Positions 1 through 11,631 of a stretch of 64,000 nucleotides of DNA are shown here, in pieces. Positions within the stretch are counted from its first letter, which is position 1. Each line of letters begins with the position of its first letter. The stretch is taken from assembly GCA_033060915.1 (NCBI GenBank), contig CM065388.1, forward strand, positions 227,001 to 291,000. Direction: 5' to 3'. The stretch comes from Euryodendron excelsum. Its lineage: Eukaryota; Streptophyta; Magnoliopsida; Ericales; Pentaphylacaceae. The position numbers were made by a program, and so were the translations under genes. Under the pieces are notes generated by a model. That model was given only the letters and a program-made list of their open reading frames with translations, ran no database searches and was not told where the DNA came from.

Positions 1-800
1 GTTAAAGCATGCAAAAAAGGGAAAAAAAAAAAGGAAAAAAAAAAAGCAAACCATATATTATCACGTACTCTCCATATTAAACCCTGAACAACTCCTTGTC
101 ATTGATGAAAACCATTTGTATAAGAAAAATTCCTTTACTATATCTATTCAATGAATATATATATATAGAATTAGTAAATATAAAAGAAAAAGACCTGTAC
201 ATGTATGGCTGTCGATAGATATAGTCGGCTAGCATGCGTGCTTTTGCCAAGAGGTCTAAGCAAATATAATGAAGGAAAATACTATCCTTCTATAAAAATT
301 TGAAGATAAGAAAAAATCCCATTTAAAGATACCAAGAATTCATAGGACTCGTAATACTGGGCTAAACAACGGGATGATACAACTTCACAACCAACTTAAA
401 TAGAAAGCACGCCTACAAATTTGGCAACCCTATGCGGCCATACTTGAAAAGCATGAGAGAATGAAACTCAAAATAACCAGTTAAAAAAAAAAGGTACTTC
501 AATACTGTCATGCATTGCACAAATTCACACATGCATGCTACCAGTGCTAAAGTCCTCCCCCATGCTTCCGAGAACCAGGCCAATGTAGAGCTTGCAGTGA
601 GCGAGAAAAAGCACTCAGAAGCTCTCTCTTCTTCTTGTGCCGCAGCAGCGACTGCATTGATCTCAAAAACAAACTGTAGAAAATGATCATATATACTAAA
701 TACTTCACAATACACTACTTATAATCATACTCACTTTCTAATAACCTAGTGAAGAAATCCCTTATCTACCCCCATCCCCCTCTCATATTCAAAAAATATT
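1..800. other. Region downstream of the ERF gene, no gene
   Basis: AT-rich sequence with A-runs near the window edge. The part closest to 801 presumably contains the 3' UTR and polyadenylation signals of the minus-strand ERF gene, but no boundary can be fixed. Open frames here are short and look non-coding. I see no transposon ends or RNA gene. Confidence 0.5.
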
Positions 801-3800
801 CTACTCACTCGGGTTGCCAGTACCGAAGTGTTTCCCGTGCTTGAGATTATGGTCAGCAGCACTAGAGGAGCTTTCCAATTCATGCGATGAAAAACACAGA
901 AACTCGTGTTGCTGTTGTTGTTGTTGTTCTTGCTGCCACTGTTGAGGATCTGAGGTAATCGGGGACAATGGTGTTGCCCAAGACTCTGAAACAAAGGGCT
1001 GTTGATTATTATAGAGAGCTGAACTGAAACACGGGAAATCAACATCATTGCTAGAAAGAAGTTGTGCATATTGAAGAAGGTCTGGATAAGTTTCTTGTGA
1101 TGGCATCAGAGGCGGAGGAGGAGGAGGAGCAACAGTTGGGTTAGGAGGAATTCTTTCATGAAAGACTGTCGAATCTCCTTGGACTCTTTCAGGAAAATTG
1201 AGCTTAGCTTTGGTGCCTTTGAACCTCAGAGCAGCTTCATCATAAGCAAGGGCTGCACCCTCTGCCGTGTCAAAGGTGCCAAGCCAAACTCGGGCTGCTT
1301 TCTTTGGATCTCGTATTTCGGCTGCCCATTTCCCCCAAGGTCTTTGCCTTACTCCTCTATAGTGTCTTCTCCTTATATTTCCTTCACAAAGCCATTTAGC
1401 CATGGCTTTAGCATCGATATATAGCATGCATGACAAGTGAGAATCTTACGTACGTGTTAATATGGATTAAGGTTTTTGGATGTACATGGTTTTGCAACAT
1501 GTCTTCAACAATATTTTGCACGGAAAAAAAAAATGATGTGGCTAATGTCATATAAAGATCCGTTGCTTCTACTTTATTTTAACTCTCATCTTTTGAAATA
1601 AAAGTTTTAAATCCTATTAGAGTTTACTTTTAATACATTGACATTGTATAATTCTTTCATACAAGCAAAAATAAGTGGGTTTTGGAATTACGTACAATAT
1701 AAAAAAGCAAGACTAGTAGACATATCTTTGAATTCTTTCATCTTTTTTTTTTATTTCATATGCTTATTCAATCTCACATTCACAAATGAGACAGAAGGAC
1801 TTCTATTGGTATTCCCATCTCAATTCAAAGTAGTGGAACAAATTAGCTAGGTGTATCTTTAGTTCATATATATTACTAGTTTGGTACCCACTTGTGTAAA
1901 AAATCCAAAAGTATATCGAAATTGAACTCATCCTATTAAGTCTTCAACATTAAGCACTCTAATACATCATTTGAAGTGAAGTAAACGAAAATCATTATAG
2001 AGTTGGAGTCCAACTATGCTACGGAAACTTCATTATTTCATCATTGCCGAAAAAAAAAAGATGAGAAACTAAGGCAAACCTCAAAATTGGTGCGCGGAAA
2101 CCATTTTATTGGAAGATGCCCTTTGACTTTCTAATTTGACACATCCTATTCTAGTATTGATGTGGCGACAATCTTGACAAGGATGACGATTGATGGTTGC
2201 ATTAGTTTGTTGAAAATGCTAAGGACAAAGTGATGAGATATCATTTGGGATGGATTCCTATGAAACATTAAAATTTTGCATAGCATTGGAGTAATAGAAT
2301 TCACTTTGGGGTTGACGCTGGAATGATGATCAGATTGGTAAGAGAAATGCGTGCATACACTGTTGTAATTAAGTATCTATCTATATTTGATGCATTATCT
2401 TGTTGATGCAGCACTGACCTGGACTAGAAGATCTAGTTCATATGTATAAGAAATATATGAAAAATATTGAAATGTAGAACGCTGAAGAGACAGCATAGCC
2501 TTTTTTCATTGTCTGATTGCTCCCGTAGTTGTCATATTTAGTTAAAAACATTTGCCATTGGCCAGAGCAATAGAATTAGACATAAGAGAGATATATGGCT
2601 AATATATAGAGGGGGAAGGAATATATATATATACATATATGTATATCAAAAGAAAAAGATAACTTTTGAAGTTAGAGCATCCGCTTTATCCCTAGTTCTT
2701 TGGCATGCTAAAAATATGACTAAAACTAGGACCGACGATTGTTTGGTAGGTGAGAAAATTGACATTGGACTAAAGACTTTGAAAGTAAGTAAATTCAAAT
2801 CTATAAAAGAGGATTTCCACCTACAAGACGAGACAGATACAATAAATGTGTCGCTTAGTTGAAATTTAGGATAAAAAAATAAGCATTTCTTAAAAAACAC
2901 ACCATTCACCACATTACCATTTCCAATAGAGAGACAACTTCTTTACGGAAAGCAACATACACTGAACTTGGCTATAGCTTGAAATAGAAGGGAGATTGCG
3001 TTTGGTTTGATTTTGGAAAAACTGTTTTATATTCTCAAAGGCCGAAGAAAATGAAAACTGATACAGAAAATATGTTTGAAAACTGATTTGAGAGATTTTT
3101 TCAAAAGCACCCTATTTTTAACGAACATATTTCAATTGTTTTCTGAATTCTCAAAAATGGTTGACAACAATATGAAAACGATGGTGTACTTTTTAAGATT
3201 TTATTATTTTTATTTTCAAAAACTTAAAAAATGAAGATGAAAAATTTGAGAACTTTTCCAAATGGGGCTGAGCAAAGGATAGGCTTATCTCTTCATCTTC
3301 AAACAAAGAAAAAGAAAAGGACAAGATTTGAATAAGAACAAAAGTCAGAGGAGAAAGAAAGTGTCAATTAGATAGATAGATCAACCTCCCAACTTTTGAC
3401 AATTCGAGTTCTTAAAAGAACAGATCGGACAAAAAGTGTTGGGGGGTTGAGTTTGAAGAAAACCTAGTAATTGGGGTTTGACGCTAATTTGTGAGATGAG
3501 AAAACAAACCTAGATAACTTATGATTAAAACTTCCAATACAACACTAGTCGATCCCCACAGCCGGTAAAACTCAAAACCATGTTGCTGTGTATATATATA
3601 CATACACACATATATAAATATATAAGTAAGATTTTTGAGAGGAGATGCTTAGATGTATGATAGTGGTAAAACAGTAGTTGAGCTAGCTAGGCATAATTAG
3701 TACCTTGATCTTGCATGAATTGAGATGAGCCATGCTCTTGTCTCATGGCAGACTCAGAGAGAGCCGATGCAGTTGATTGCACCACAGCCGGTTGGTTATC

Positions 3801-3845
3801 GTCATGAATACCGGTTCCAATGATCCGAGTGAGGGCCGAAACCAT
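801..3845 (-). CDS. ERF113: AP2/ERF transcription factor, ERF113/RAP2.6L-like (group X), two exons
   Basis: Minus-strand gene: exon 1 3845-3704, intron 3703-1382 (GT..AG, 2.3 kb), exon 2 1381-801; 723 nt, 240 aa. The junction codon is G|GA (Gly48), joining exon 1 to [20 protein letters not shown]. One AP2 domain spans about residues 54-111 with the ERF-type WAAEIRD core, so GCC-box binding is expected. Downstream are a proline run, the DLLQYAQLL motif (about 148-156) also found in RAP2.6L, and a glutamine-rich stretch. Exon 1 carries [10 protein letters not shown], as in RAP2.6L/ERF114. Known relatives act in the nucleus in stress, wound and regeneration responses; that role here is inferred. 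The start chosen is the first in-frame ATG, in strong context (ACCATGG). The frame is open upstream and encodes HGKRPLP, the conserved N-terminus of family members, but the codon that should be Met is AGG (3965-3963). Confidence 0.88.
3000..3275. repeat. Possible degenerate TIR repeat in the ERF intron
   Basis: The left side reads ATTTTGGAAAAACTGTT and the right side, reverse-complemented, ATTTGGAAAAGTTCTC, bracketing an AT-rich core, as in many old plant MITEs. I could not find a convincing target-site duplication, so boundaries are approximate. Confidence 0.25.
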
Positions 3846-4260
3846 GGTGGGCGTGTCTTTTTCAGCCAAAACTGATGCGTAAGCAGGAAAGACATGGACA
3901 TGTTGATCTTCTTCTTTCTCCTGATCATCCGCTGCTTCCAAAGGAAGTGGCCGCTTACCATGCCTTTGATCCAGCTTTTGATGTTCTTAATTAATTAGCT
4001 TTCAAGCTCGGAACTTATTGATGATCGTATATGCTAAAAGTACTATTGCACTATCTGCTCAGCTCATACGGAAAGAACTAAGTAGATCTTTTTTTGTCTT
4101 AAAAGAGGAGTGGTTGAGATCAAGATTACAATAGCATAGATTCCAAGGGTTGTATCAAAAACAAGAAGTGTTGGAGCTGTGTTTGAAGATCAGTGAGGAG
4201 TACTAAGGGAGAGAGAGAGAGAGAGAGAAGAGGAAATAGGGTTAGATATATATTACAAGG
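3846..4260 (-). promoter_or_regulatory. 5' leader and probable core promoter of the ERF gene
   Basis: On the minus strand this holds an open frame without ATG that encodes the family's conserved N-terminal peptide (3965 downward, in-frame stop TAA at 3989-3987). It also has an out-of-frame ATG at 3961 whose 72-codon ORF runs to 3743 and overlaps the chosen start. A CT tract (4208-4228 as GA on plus) and a TATA-like GTAATATATATC just above it are the likely core promoter. The transcription start is inferred only. Confidence 0.45.
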
Positions 4261-6368
4261 GCTTTATTTATTTTTTCTTTTTGTTTTGTACTGTGATTTG
4301 AGAAAGAAAATAAAAGAACATTTCAAAATATAATAAATAAAGCACAATGAGCCTAATCGGATTGCCCGTTGGCTTGGCAATGCAAATTCTTCTTAAGAAT
4401 TGATCACCTTTGAGGAAATATGGCAACAGGACAAACCCACTGAACTTGTTCTTTTGTTGATACATATTGAAACTATTATAACCATAACTAGTACTGCAGG
4501 CTAGAATATATATATAGTGGCATGGTATAATTATTGGCCCCGTATAAACATAATGCTCTGCAAAATCATAGCTTCGCACATATATAGCTTAATTATAGAA
4601 TCCATATATATTCTCTATTTGATCACTCTTTTACTATTTTCTTTTCTTTTGTTGGATGAACTTCTTCATACAATCTGCGTTTCATATTTGTTAGAAGTTA
4701 CAGGTTACAAGAGGAAAAAAACAAAAGAAAAATGTGAAAAAGGCATTTGGTTTTCTCAACATCAATACCACAGCGCCACAATTATAGTGTGAACTATGAT
4801 ACGAGAATTAATTACTATGATAAACAGATACCACCAGTCACATTTGCCAAAAATTCAAAGTGAGGGTTTTGAGTAATTTATAATCTTTGGGCACTAGTTA
4901 ATGAGCAATTCTTACAGATGTTGCTTATAAATGGCTTTAGCAATTGGATTGCCATACATCAAAGTGTGTTTAAATAAATGTCAATTTAAATGTCTAATCT
5001 ATCAAAAAAGAAAAATATATTTGACACCATTGGCCTAATTGCATTAGTCAATTGCACCCTTATCTTTGATATCAAAAAATATATATATATATATATATAT
5101 TTGCATTAGTCAATTGCAAGCCAAATGCATAGAGCAATTTAGTTCGCCAATGATAATTATTAGCAATTTGGCTTTGATTATACAAATTTCATCCCGTGGT
5201 CATCCATCATACTTTGACCCACAATTTCTTTTTTCATAACCCTTCCTTCCTTATGTACATACTTTTGTATATCATATATACATTATGCAATATTATTAAT
5301 ATTCAATCGAAATAATTATGCTCCGTCTTGGTTCTTTATTCTCCTACCACCTTTTGTCTTTATTTATTCCTCACTTTGCTTTCGTTGTTTAGATAAAAAT
5401 CTTCTCTTATTCATCTCGAGGAGTCTTTGAACTGTTTGGTTAACAAGCTTGAGTTTCCCCACGTATGCTTGATCTACATGACCATTGAATTATTTTGAAG
5501 TTTATATATATGTTTATATGTTTTTTTATTCCAGTTATTGAATCTTGTGTGTGACTATATATGCATGCATTAATTTACATACTACATGTATCTATATGCT
5601 TGCTCTGGAGCATATATACAAGCGGCTCGTTGACTATTGTGATCTTCAGTAATTCCTTATTTGTCTATATTTTTTTATCATTGTAATTTAATTTAGTGAT
5701 TTAAATAAAATTAATTTGGCAAGGTACAACAATAAAAAGAAAAATTAAAAACATTTTTTCTCACGAGACATTGCGTGAAAAGAAACATATATGTGCAACC
5801 ATGCATACCATCGTAACACATTGATATACAGTGACATTCATGCATGCCCATACCATACATGTATTCCAATTAATGCATGGAATTAGTCAAACGTGGAATG
5901 TCAACCAGCTACCTACTACTCATTGATTACATGAGACATAAGGTAAGCCATGGGGTGAAGAATTTGACTGAATCAAATAGACCGTTGTAGCCGTGAGATT
6001 GTGATAAATTTTTGTCAACGTCCCTCTTAACTACTTGACTATATGTCTACTCTAATCTAAAGCATCGATCTTTGGCAGATCTCTTGCTGCCTAAAATTCA
6101 TCCTCCATTCAAAGCAAAAGGTTTTAGTTAATATTGCATCAGATGAGTGAATCCCAAACTACGATTAGTGGGCAAATTGAAGTTGCTCATTAATTTACTA
6201 ACTCAAATCGAGCTTGAGTTCAATAGTTGTGGCGGTATGATTTTCTAGACGGTCAACAGCATTAATTTACGGCTAGAAGAAAAGAGAGACCTCAAAACTA
6301 GAAGAAGAAGAAAAAAAAATGTATATTCGAATGCGTCCGTTGGCGTAACAACGTTGCCACAAACCTAT

Positions 6369-6435
<67 letters not shown>

Positions 6436-7780
6436 CTGTGTTCGAGCTAGCTAGCTTTAATATAGACGGACATGCAAGTTCACATCCATAAATATACATA
6501 TGTTCGTAATCTTAATTTTCCATGCGAACCTGTAGTCTGTCGACTCAGAAGATAAACAGAAAACCCAATTGGTTCACGGGCGCCCACACATGACTCCTAC
6601 ACTACCCCTAACCCACCGGGTGTTTTTTTCCTTCTATCTTCAACCATTCATTCGCTTTTTAATTGGTCTCTCTGACAAATGACAATAGGATCGCAGATAC
6701 GATCGATCTAATTCAGGCAGAGCATGGGAACTTTTCAACCTTTTAGTCTTAAATTAATCAACTCATCCAAGATTGACTAGTACTGCATGCACCTTGAATG
6801 TCTTAATCCATATATTCGCACATGCAAAAGAACTATTTATCTATATATATAGCGGTATCTTTGACACCACACCTACTCTCTCTCTCTCTCTCACTCGCTA
6901 TTAAGGACTATTCGTTTCCTTCCCCATTTTCATTGAGGCATCAACTATGTACTTCCAACAGATCAGCCTGTTGATATAGCCAAGAAAGCAAATGATTAAT
7001 GGAATTACATGAAGAAATAGAAGGAAAATACTGAATACCAAAAGGAACAAAGAAATGGTTCCGTCTTCGTAATTTAAGCTGGCTAACGGATCAAATTTGG
7101 CCAAATGAATTAGTCAGTATTGTTAACAGGCAAGCAATCACATATGTCCCAACATACAAACTTGTTATCATCTATTTTCAATATGGCCTATATATAATAG
7201 TCAATTTCATAAATACAAAAAACTAACAAATCAAACAAAATCATATAAAAGATCGATAGGATCTCTTTAGAGAAAAGAAAAAGCAATAATAAAGTGGGAA
7301 ATGTCAAGTGCTCTTGCTATGGATGTAGAACCGCTAATGTGATGACCCACCATCCATCTGTCAGACCAGCCCTAGCTATCGGGCCAGTAAAAACAAAGTA
7401 CCGACAAAGCCCCACATATTGACTAGATTGATGTGAGCCCGGATCTTGAAACTTTTAACAAAGAAAAAAATGGCATGTACCTAAATTTATGAAAATAAAG
7501 AGTACACAACACAAGCAAGTTTACGAAGCATAAAATGAATTACTAGCTGGCCTAGCATTAGCACAAACAATAACAAAAGGAAGACTCATGAAGTTCATGG
7601 CAAAGTGAAACTAAAGGAGGCAAGCCATCTTTTGTCAACCTAGCTACCTCCACTGCTATATATAGAAAAAAAACCCTCCCTTTTAAATTAATTATATGAT
7701 GTACGTAGAACACTCACAATCAACTCCTAACAGCAAGCTTTACTAGTGTGCAACTAAAAACTCAAAGAGGAGGAAAAACA
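4261..7780. other. Intergenic, no gene recognised
   Basis: AT-rich spacer with TA microsatellites (for example about 5080-5100), a long CT microsatellite, and a directly repeated GCATTAGTCAATTGCA on either side of the TA tract (about 5043 and 5103), which may be part of an old MITE. Open frames are short and show no exon signals or known motifs. Confidence 0.5.
6371..6431. repeat. (TC)n microsatellite, about 30 units
   Basis: Uninterrupted TC dinucleotide tract of about 61 bases, followed by a short TGTGTC stretch. Likely length-polymorphic. Confidence 0.95.
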
Positions 7781-8007
7781 TTTCATTTGGTAAATGTTTT
7801 ATATTTTTGTTTTTTGTTTTTTTAAAAATAAAAAATAAAAAAATATTAAAATAGGTGTATTTTCTATTTCTAAAATATTGATCTGATATTGTTAGTAAAC
7901 CGATAATTTATAAATGTCATCATTAGACCATAAAAAATAAAAAATAAAAACACATACTTATGATACACAATAAAACATAAAAACTGACAACACTTTCAAA
8001 CGGACCC
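7781..8007. mobile_element. Degenerate PIF/Harbinger-type (Tourist-like) MITE
   Basis: The right end, read in reverse, is GGGTCCGTTTGAAAGTGTTG followed by a T-rich stretch. It matches in order the left end of the copy at 47240-47514, so this is the same family in opposite orientation. A TTA triplet follows at 8008-8010. The left end (ATTTCATTTGGTAAATG) has decayed and its exact limit is uncertain. Confidence 0.5.
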
Positions 8008-8010
8008 TTA

Positions 8011-8150
8011 AAATTTCATTATCAATTTTTCAAAAAGGCAAAACCAATCATCAGATGTCTTTTTCTTTTTTTTTTTTTTGGCCCCTTTGGCTCTACAACT
8101 CAAGAGGTCCCCAGTCCATTACATGTGGTAGAGATAAATTACATACATAT

Positions 8151-8188
<38 letters not shown>

Positions 8189-9342
8189 CAGATATAATAT
8201 GGTACTGATCCACATATATATTCTGAAGTAGAAAGAACGTCCCATAACGAAGCCGGGCTTGCTGGGGATTGTCGCTGACTTCTCAGGCCACATGAGAGCG
8301 ACAAGGAATAACTATGGACTATATATAAGTTAATGTTATGAATGGTGGATGACGGATGAATAAGCTATTAGAGATAGATTTTTTTAATTACTTAAAAATT
8401 TATTTTTTTTATAAGATAAAATATAAAAAATAATTAGAACTTAAATAGTTTAGTTACACTTTTTGTTTTTTTTTAATTTTTCTTTCCTCTTCTTTCTCTC
8501 TTTTCTCTCTCCTTTCTTTCTCTCTTCTCATTCTCTTCTTTCATTCGAAATCTCTTTTATAATGCAACTGGTGGAACTATTTTACCAAATATAGTAGGTT
8601 GATCACATGTTGAGTGTCAGGTATCTATTCCTTCGGTCATCTACTATTCATAACACTCTTTCTTAAATCACCGCCACAAAAAACCTCATAAACATTTTAG
8701 TAAAGAAAAAATGGGTGTGTTAAAACTGTCTCATTAAAATCTTGTCAAAAAAAATTTTATGGAAAAAAACTGTTAGCGAAATAAAAAGAGTACAGTTTGT
8801 GACTCCCTCTCTTTCGTACATCTAGTATGAAGTTGAAGTTGATGGCTTCAATTGTTAAAATCTTTGAGACGATGCATACCAATGTTGTGTACTAATTTCT
8901 CAAATATTGCAGTTATGAGTGTTTTAATAAATAAATCTATCAAGTAGTCACTTAAACGTATCCGTTGAATATCAATATCACCGTTTTTTCGGAGTTCGTG
9001 TTCATAAAAGAATTTTGGTAATATATCTATGGTTTTGTCATATTTGATTTAGCCTCTCTTAATTTGTGCAATACATACTATATTATTTTTATATAATATT
9101 TTTGAAATATTTTTGATCAAGGATAGCCTAAAACTGTTTTGAATATGTTAAAATATTCATTTAGTTTTATAATAGTAAAACAAATGAAACACCCCTTGGG
9201 TTGATCCAGTGAAGTGGGCGCATAAAGTAGGTGCTTCAACGTGGCGAAGTTAAAAAGAAAAAAACACATAAAAAAAACATTAATGAGTTTGTTAGCTGGT
9301 ACCGCTTAGTTGTGATCGAAGGTGAACCAAAATAAGGCAAGT
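8011..9342. other. Intergenic, no gene recognised
   Basis: Contains a (CA)n/(TA)n compound microsatellite near 8150-8190 and AT-rich sequence. Short open frames through the TA tract are simple-repeat artefacts (alternating Ile-Tyr). No gene signal seen. Confidence 0.5.
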
Positions 9343-9350
9343 CTGAGGAG

Positions 9351-9766
9351 CATAATTATCAAAATCAGACTGGGTTAGCCAGTTCAATTTATTGAATAGA
9401 GAATCGGATTTTGAGCTAGTTCAATTCAACTAATTTATTGAAAATGTATTAGAAACGGATGAATCAGTCGATTTTTTTGAAAAATCGTTGGCTAGCTTTG
9501 ACTTAATTTTCTTTAAAAATTTGATATATTTGTGGCTGCTAAGAGTTGTACTTGAAACTAATGATAGGATTAAGTAACACTTATCACTACTCTATCTAAG
9601 CCATTTATGTTTTACTTTGTAATATAAATTATATTTAAGGTAAAACTTTTATGAATAAATAAAAATATATTTAATTTATAATATATGTTGAACCATCAAT
9701 TAAATTAATAAATTATGAATCAATAATTTTGTCAATTTGATGTCCGATTTAATTCTGATAACCATG
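9351..9766. mobile_element. hAT-type MITE with perfect 8-bp target duplication
   Basis: Flanked by CTGAGGAG at 9343-9350 and again at 9767-9774, an exact 8-bp duplication as made by hAT transposases. The ends are imperfect inverted repeats: CATAATTATCAAAATCAG on the left against CATGGTTATCAGAATTAA from the right. It is 416 bp, AT-rich and non-coding. The interior (GGTT/AACC-rich ends, AT core) resembles the elements at 16231 and 50133, suggesting one superfamily. Confidence 0.75.
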
Positions 9767-9890
9767 CTGAGGAGCCTCAACCTTCTGCAGTCCCCCAATA
9801 TCCTGTGTTAGCATTACTAATTGGTAATTTTCTGTGGCTGCAGGGATCCATTGCTGTTGCTCAACTTTTGATGAGTGCTAAAAGGTAAGT
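9767..9890 (+). pseudogene. Exon-like gene remnant interrupted by the MITE
   Basis: A plus-strand frame reads EEPQPSAVPQYPV, later GSIAVAQLLMSAKR, then TAA. A CTGCAG acceptor at 9843 and a consensus AAG|GTAAGT donor at 9884/9885 delimit a 41-nt exon-like piece. Joining the sequence left of the MITE at its target duplication extends a similar frame leftward (GEP, stop, GKSEEPQP). I do not recognise the family. It could be a relic exon or chance. Confidence 0.25.
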
Positions 9891-9895
9891 TACCA

Positions 9896-11631
9896 AACCC
9901 AGACAAATCCTTTATTATCCACTCTCTATAAACTATTGTCCAAAAGAGTTCTGACTTCTGACGATATGTTAAGACATGCATCAAATAAACAAATTAAGAA
10001 CTAAACACAAAATTCAATTTTGAAAGTAAACATATAAAGAAAATAAATAAATGGCAGTTCTCTACAGGGTTTACAAGATTTGAGGAGGGTGATCAGATGT
10101 ACAGCTACTACTTTAATTAAGTTTTCCCACTTACCTCGTGTTTGGTTTTTGAATTTGTGATGGAAAAAGAAAAAGAAAAAGAAAAAGAGAAAGAAACAAA
10201 GAAAGAAAAAATGGCACCAGAAAAATTCAGATTTGAATATGTAATAAGCACATCGTTGGAAGTGTACGCTTCCCTATTTTGTGTCTGCAATTTGTATATG
10301 GATGCAAACCAGGCATTTATTTAGTAAGCTGATGATCGTGGAATGGACCCAATACTTTATTTCTGTCCTAGCTAGTTGATCCTAATTCGACATTAAAAGT
10401 ACATTGATTTTTCCTCACCCCAATAACCGAATACATGGGAGATCGGAAGCCCGTGAGGTTGGGTCTTCTTTCAAAAATGAATACGGTTGAGTGGTGGTTG
10501 GTGGTGGGAAAAGTCCGAGAGAGCGCGACTAGAAGTGATGTGCCTTAGGTGTTTGATAATTATTCCCTGCGACTTTTTTACTTTCGCTTGAAATTGAACG
10601 TTTCATCAGAATAGAGATGGGGAAAAAAGAATTTGTATCAATCAACCTATCGAGTTGAGTTTTGCAGATTAGCTTCAAAATATTCATCTCCAAGCTAAGA
10701 TTGAGTTGTACGAACGGAAAGGGATTGGTTCAGCTACTGCCACTCGCTCGCTACTCCCACAGCACAGCACCGGTTGGTCGACCTCATCTACAGTCCAGAC
10801 AAAACGTATTGTGCAGTGAGAAAAACGATGTTTGGTGATCTTCACTTGACCCATATATATATATATATATATATTCTTTGCTGTGCATAAGCAACTCCAG
10901 TATATACATCGCCACAAAGCAGAATCGATTATCAGATACACACAGCTCATTAAAAGATGGGTACCTAGAAAAGAAAAAACACATAATTCTGTAATTATAC
11001 AAACTAGATATCAACATTAACAGATCAAAACAACACACACCTTGGTAAGAAGAAAAAAGCGGAGTATCTGCATTTAGAGGAGCACCTCTCTCCAAACGCC
11101 AAAGCAATGCTACAAAGACATCATCATCTCAGTTCATCACGTCAAAAAATTTCAACAACCGGAGTTCTCATCTCTACTTAGCAGACAACCCAAAAAACAA
11201 CTAAAAGAGGAAAGTAAAATGCCGGAGATATAGAAGGTAATAGTAGAATAGAAGCTTCCTCAAAAGTGCAGCAAATATTTCTCCAGTGCTCTTATACTCG
11301 CATTCATTTATATTTTGAAATAACATTCCCAACGCCGTCCAAAACTTCGAAGCTCCACTTGTTGCTTCTTTTTTTTAACTGCTTTTGTACCTTCATTACC
11401 ACCAAAATGGTTACTCATTCAGCTTTGGTCAACTGTTTCTTCTCTAATTTTTAGGAGACTTTACAGAAGCACCAAAAATAAAATTCTTTTTTTCCTTCTT
11501 TTCTTTTCTTCATTTTTCTGCTTTCCATTATCCACCCTAACATGTTACTAAAATTTGGGGTGGATTTCATTTAAATACTAATTGGTTTCAATCCTAGAAG
11601 GTTAGCGCCCACAAAAAAGTAAGCTGCTTGC
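9896..11631. other. Intergenic and 3' flank of the Mei2-like gene
   Basis: No gene recognised. Includes an AAAGAA-rich tract near 10165-10210 that gives a spurious Lys/Glu frame, and a TA microsatellite near 10852-10873. The stretch 11100-11631 is the probable 3' UTR and downstream region of the minus-strand Mei2-like gene. Confidence 0.45.

Noticed and set aside
8093..8293. Short frames with Ile-Tyr repeats (also about 10860, 28030, 28210, 28340, 29130, 31170, 35290)
   Set aside because: They are translations of TA microsatellites.
10142..10324. Lys/Glu-rich 60-codon frame
   Set aside because: Arises from an AAAGAA simple repeat, with no supporting gene structure.
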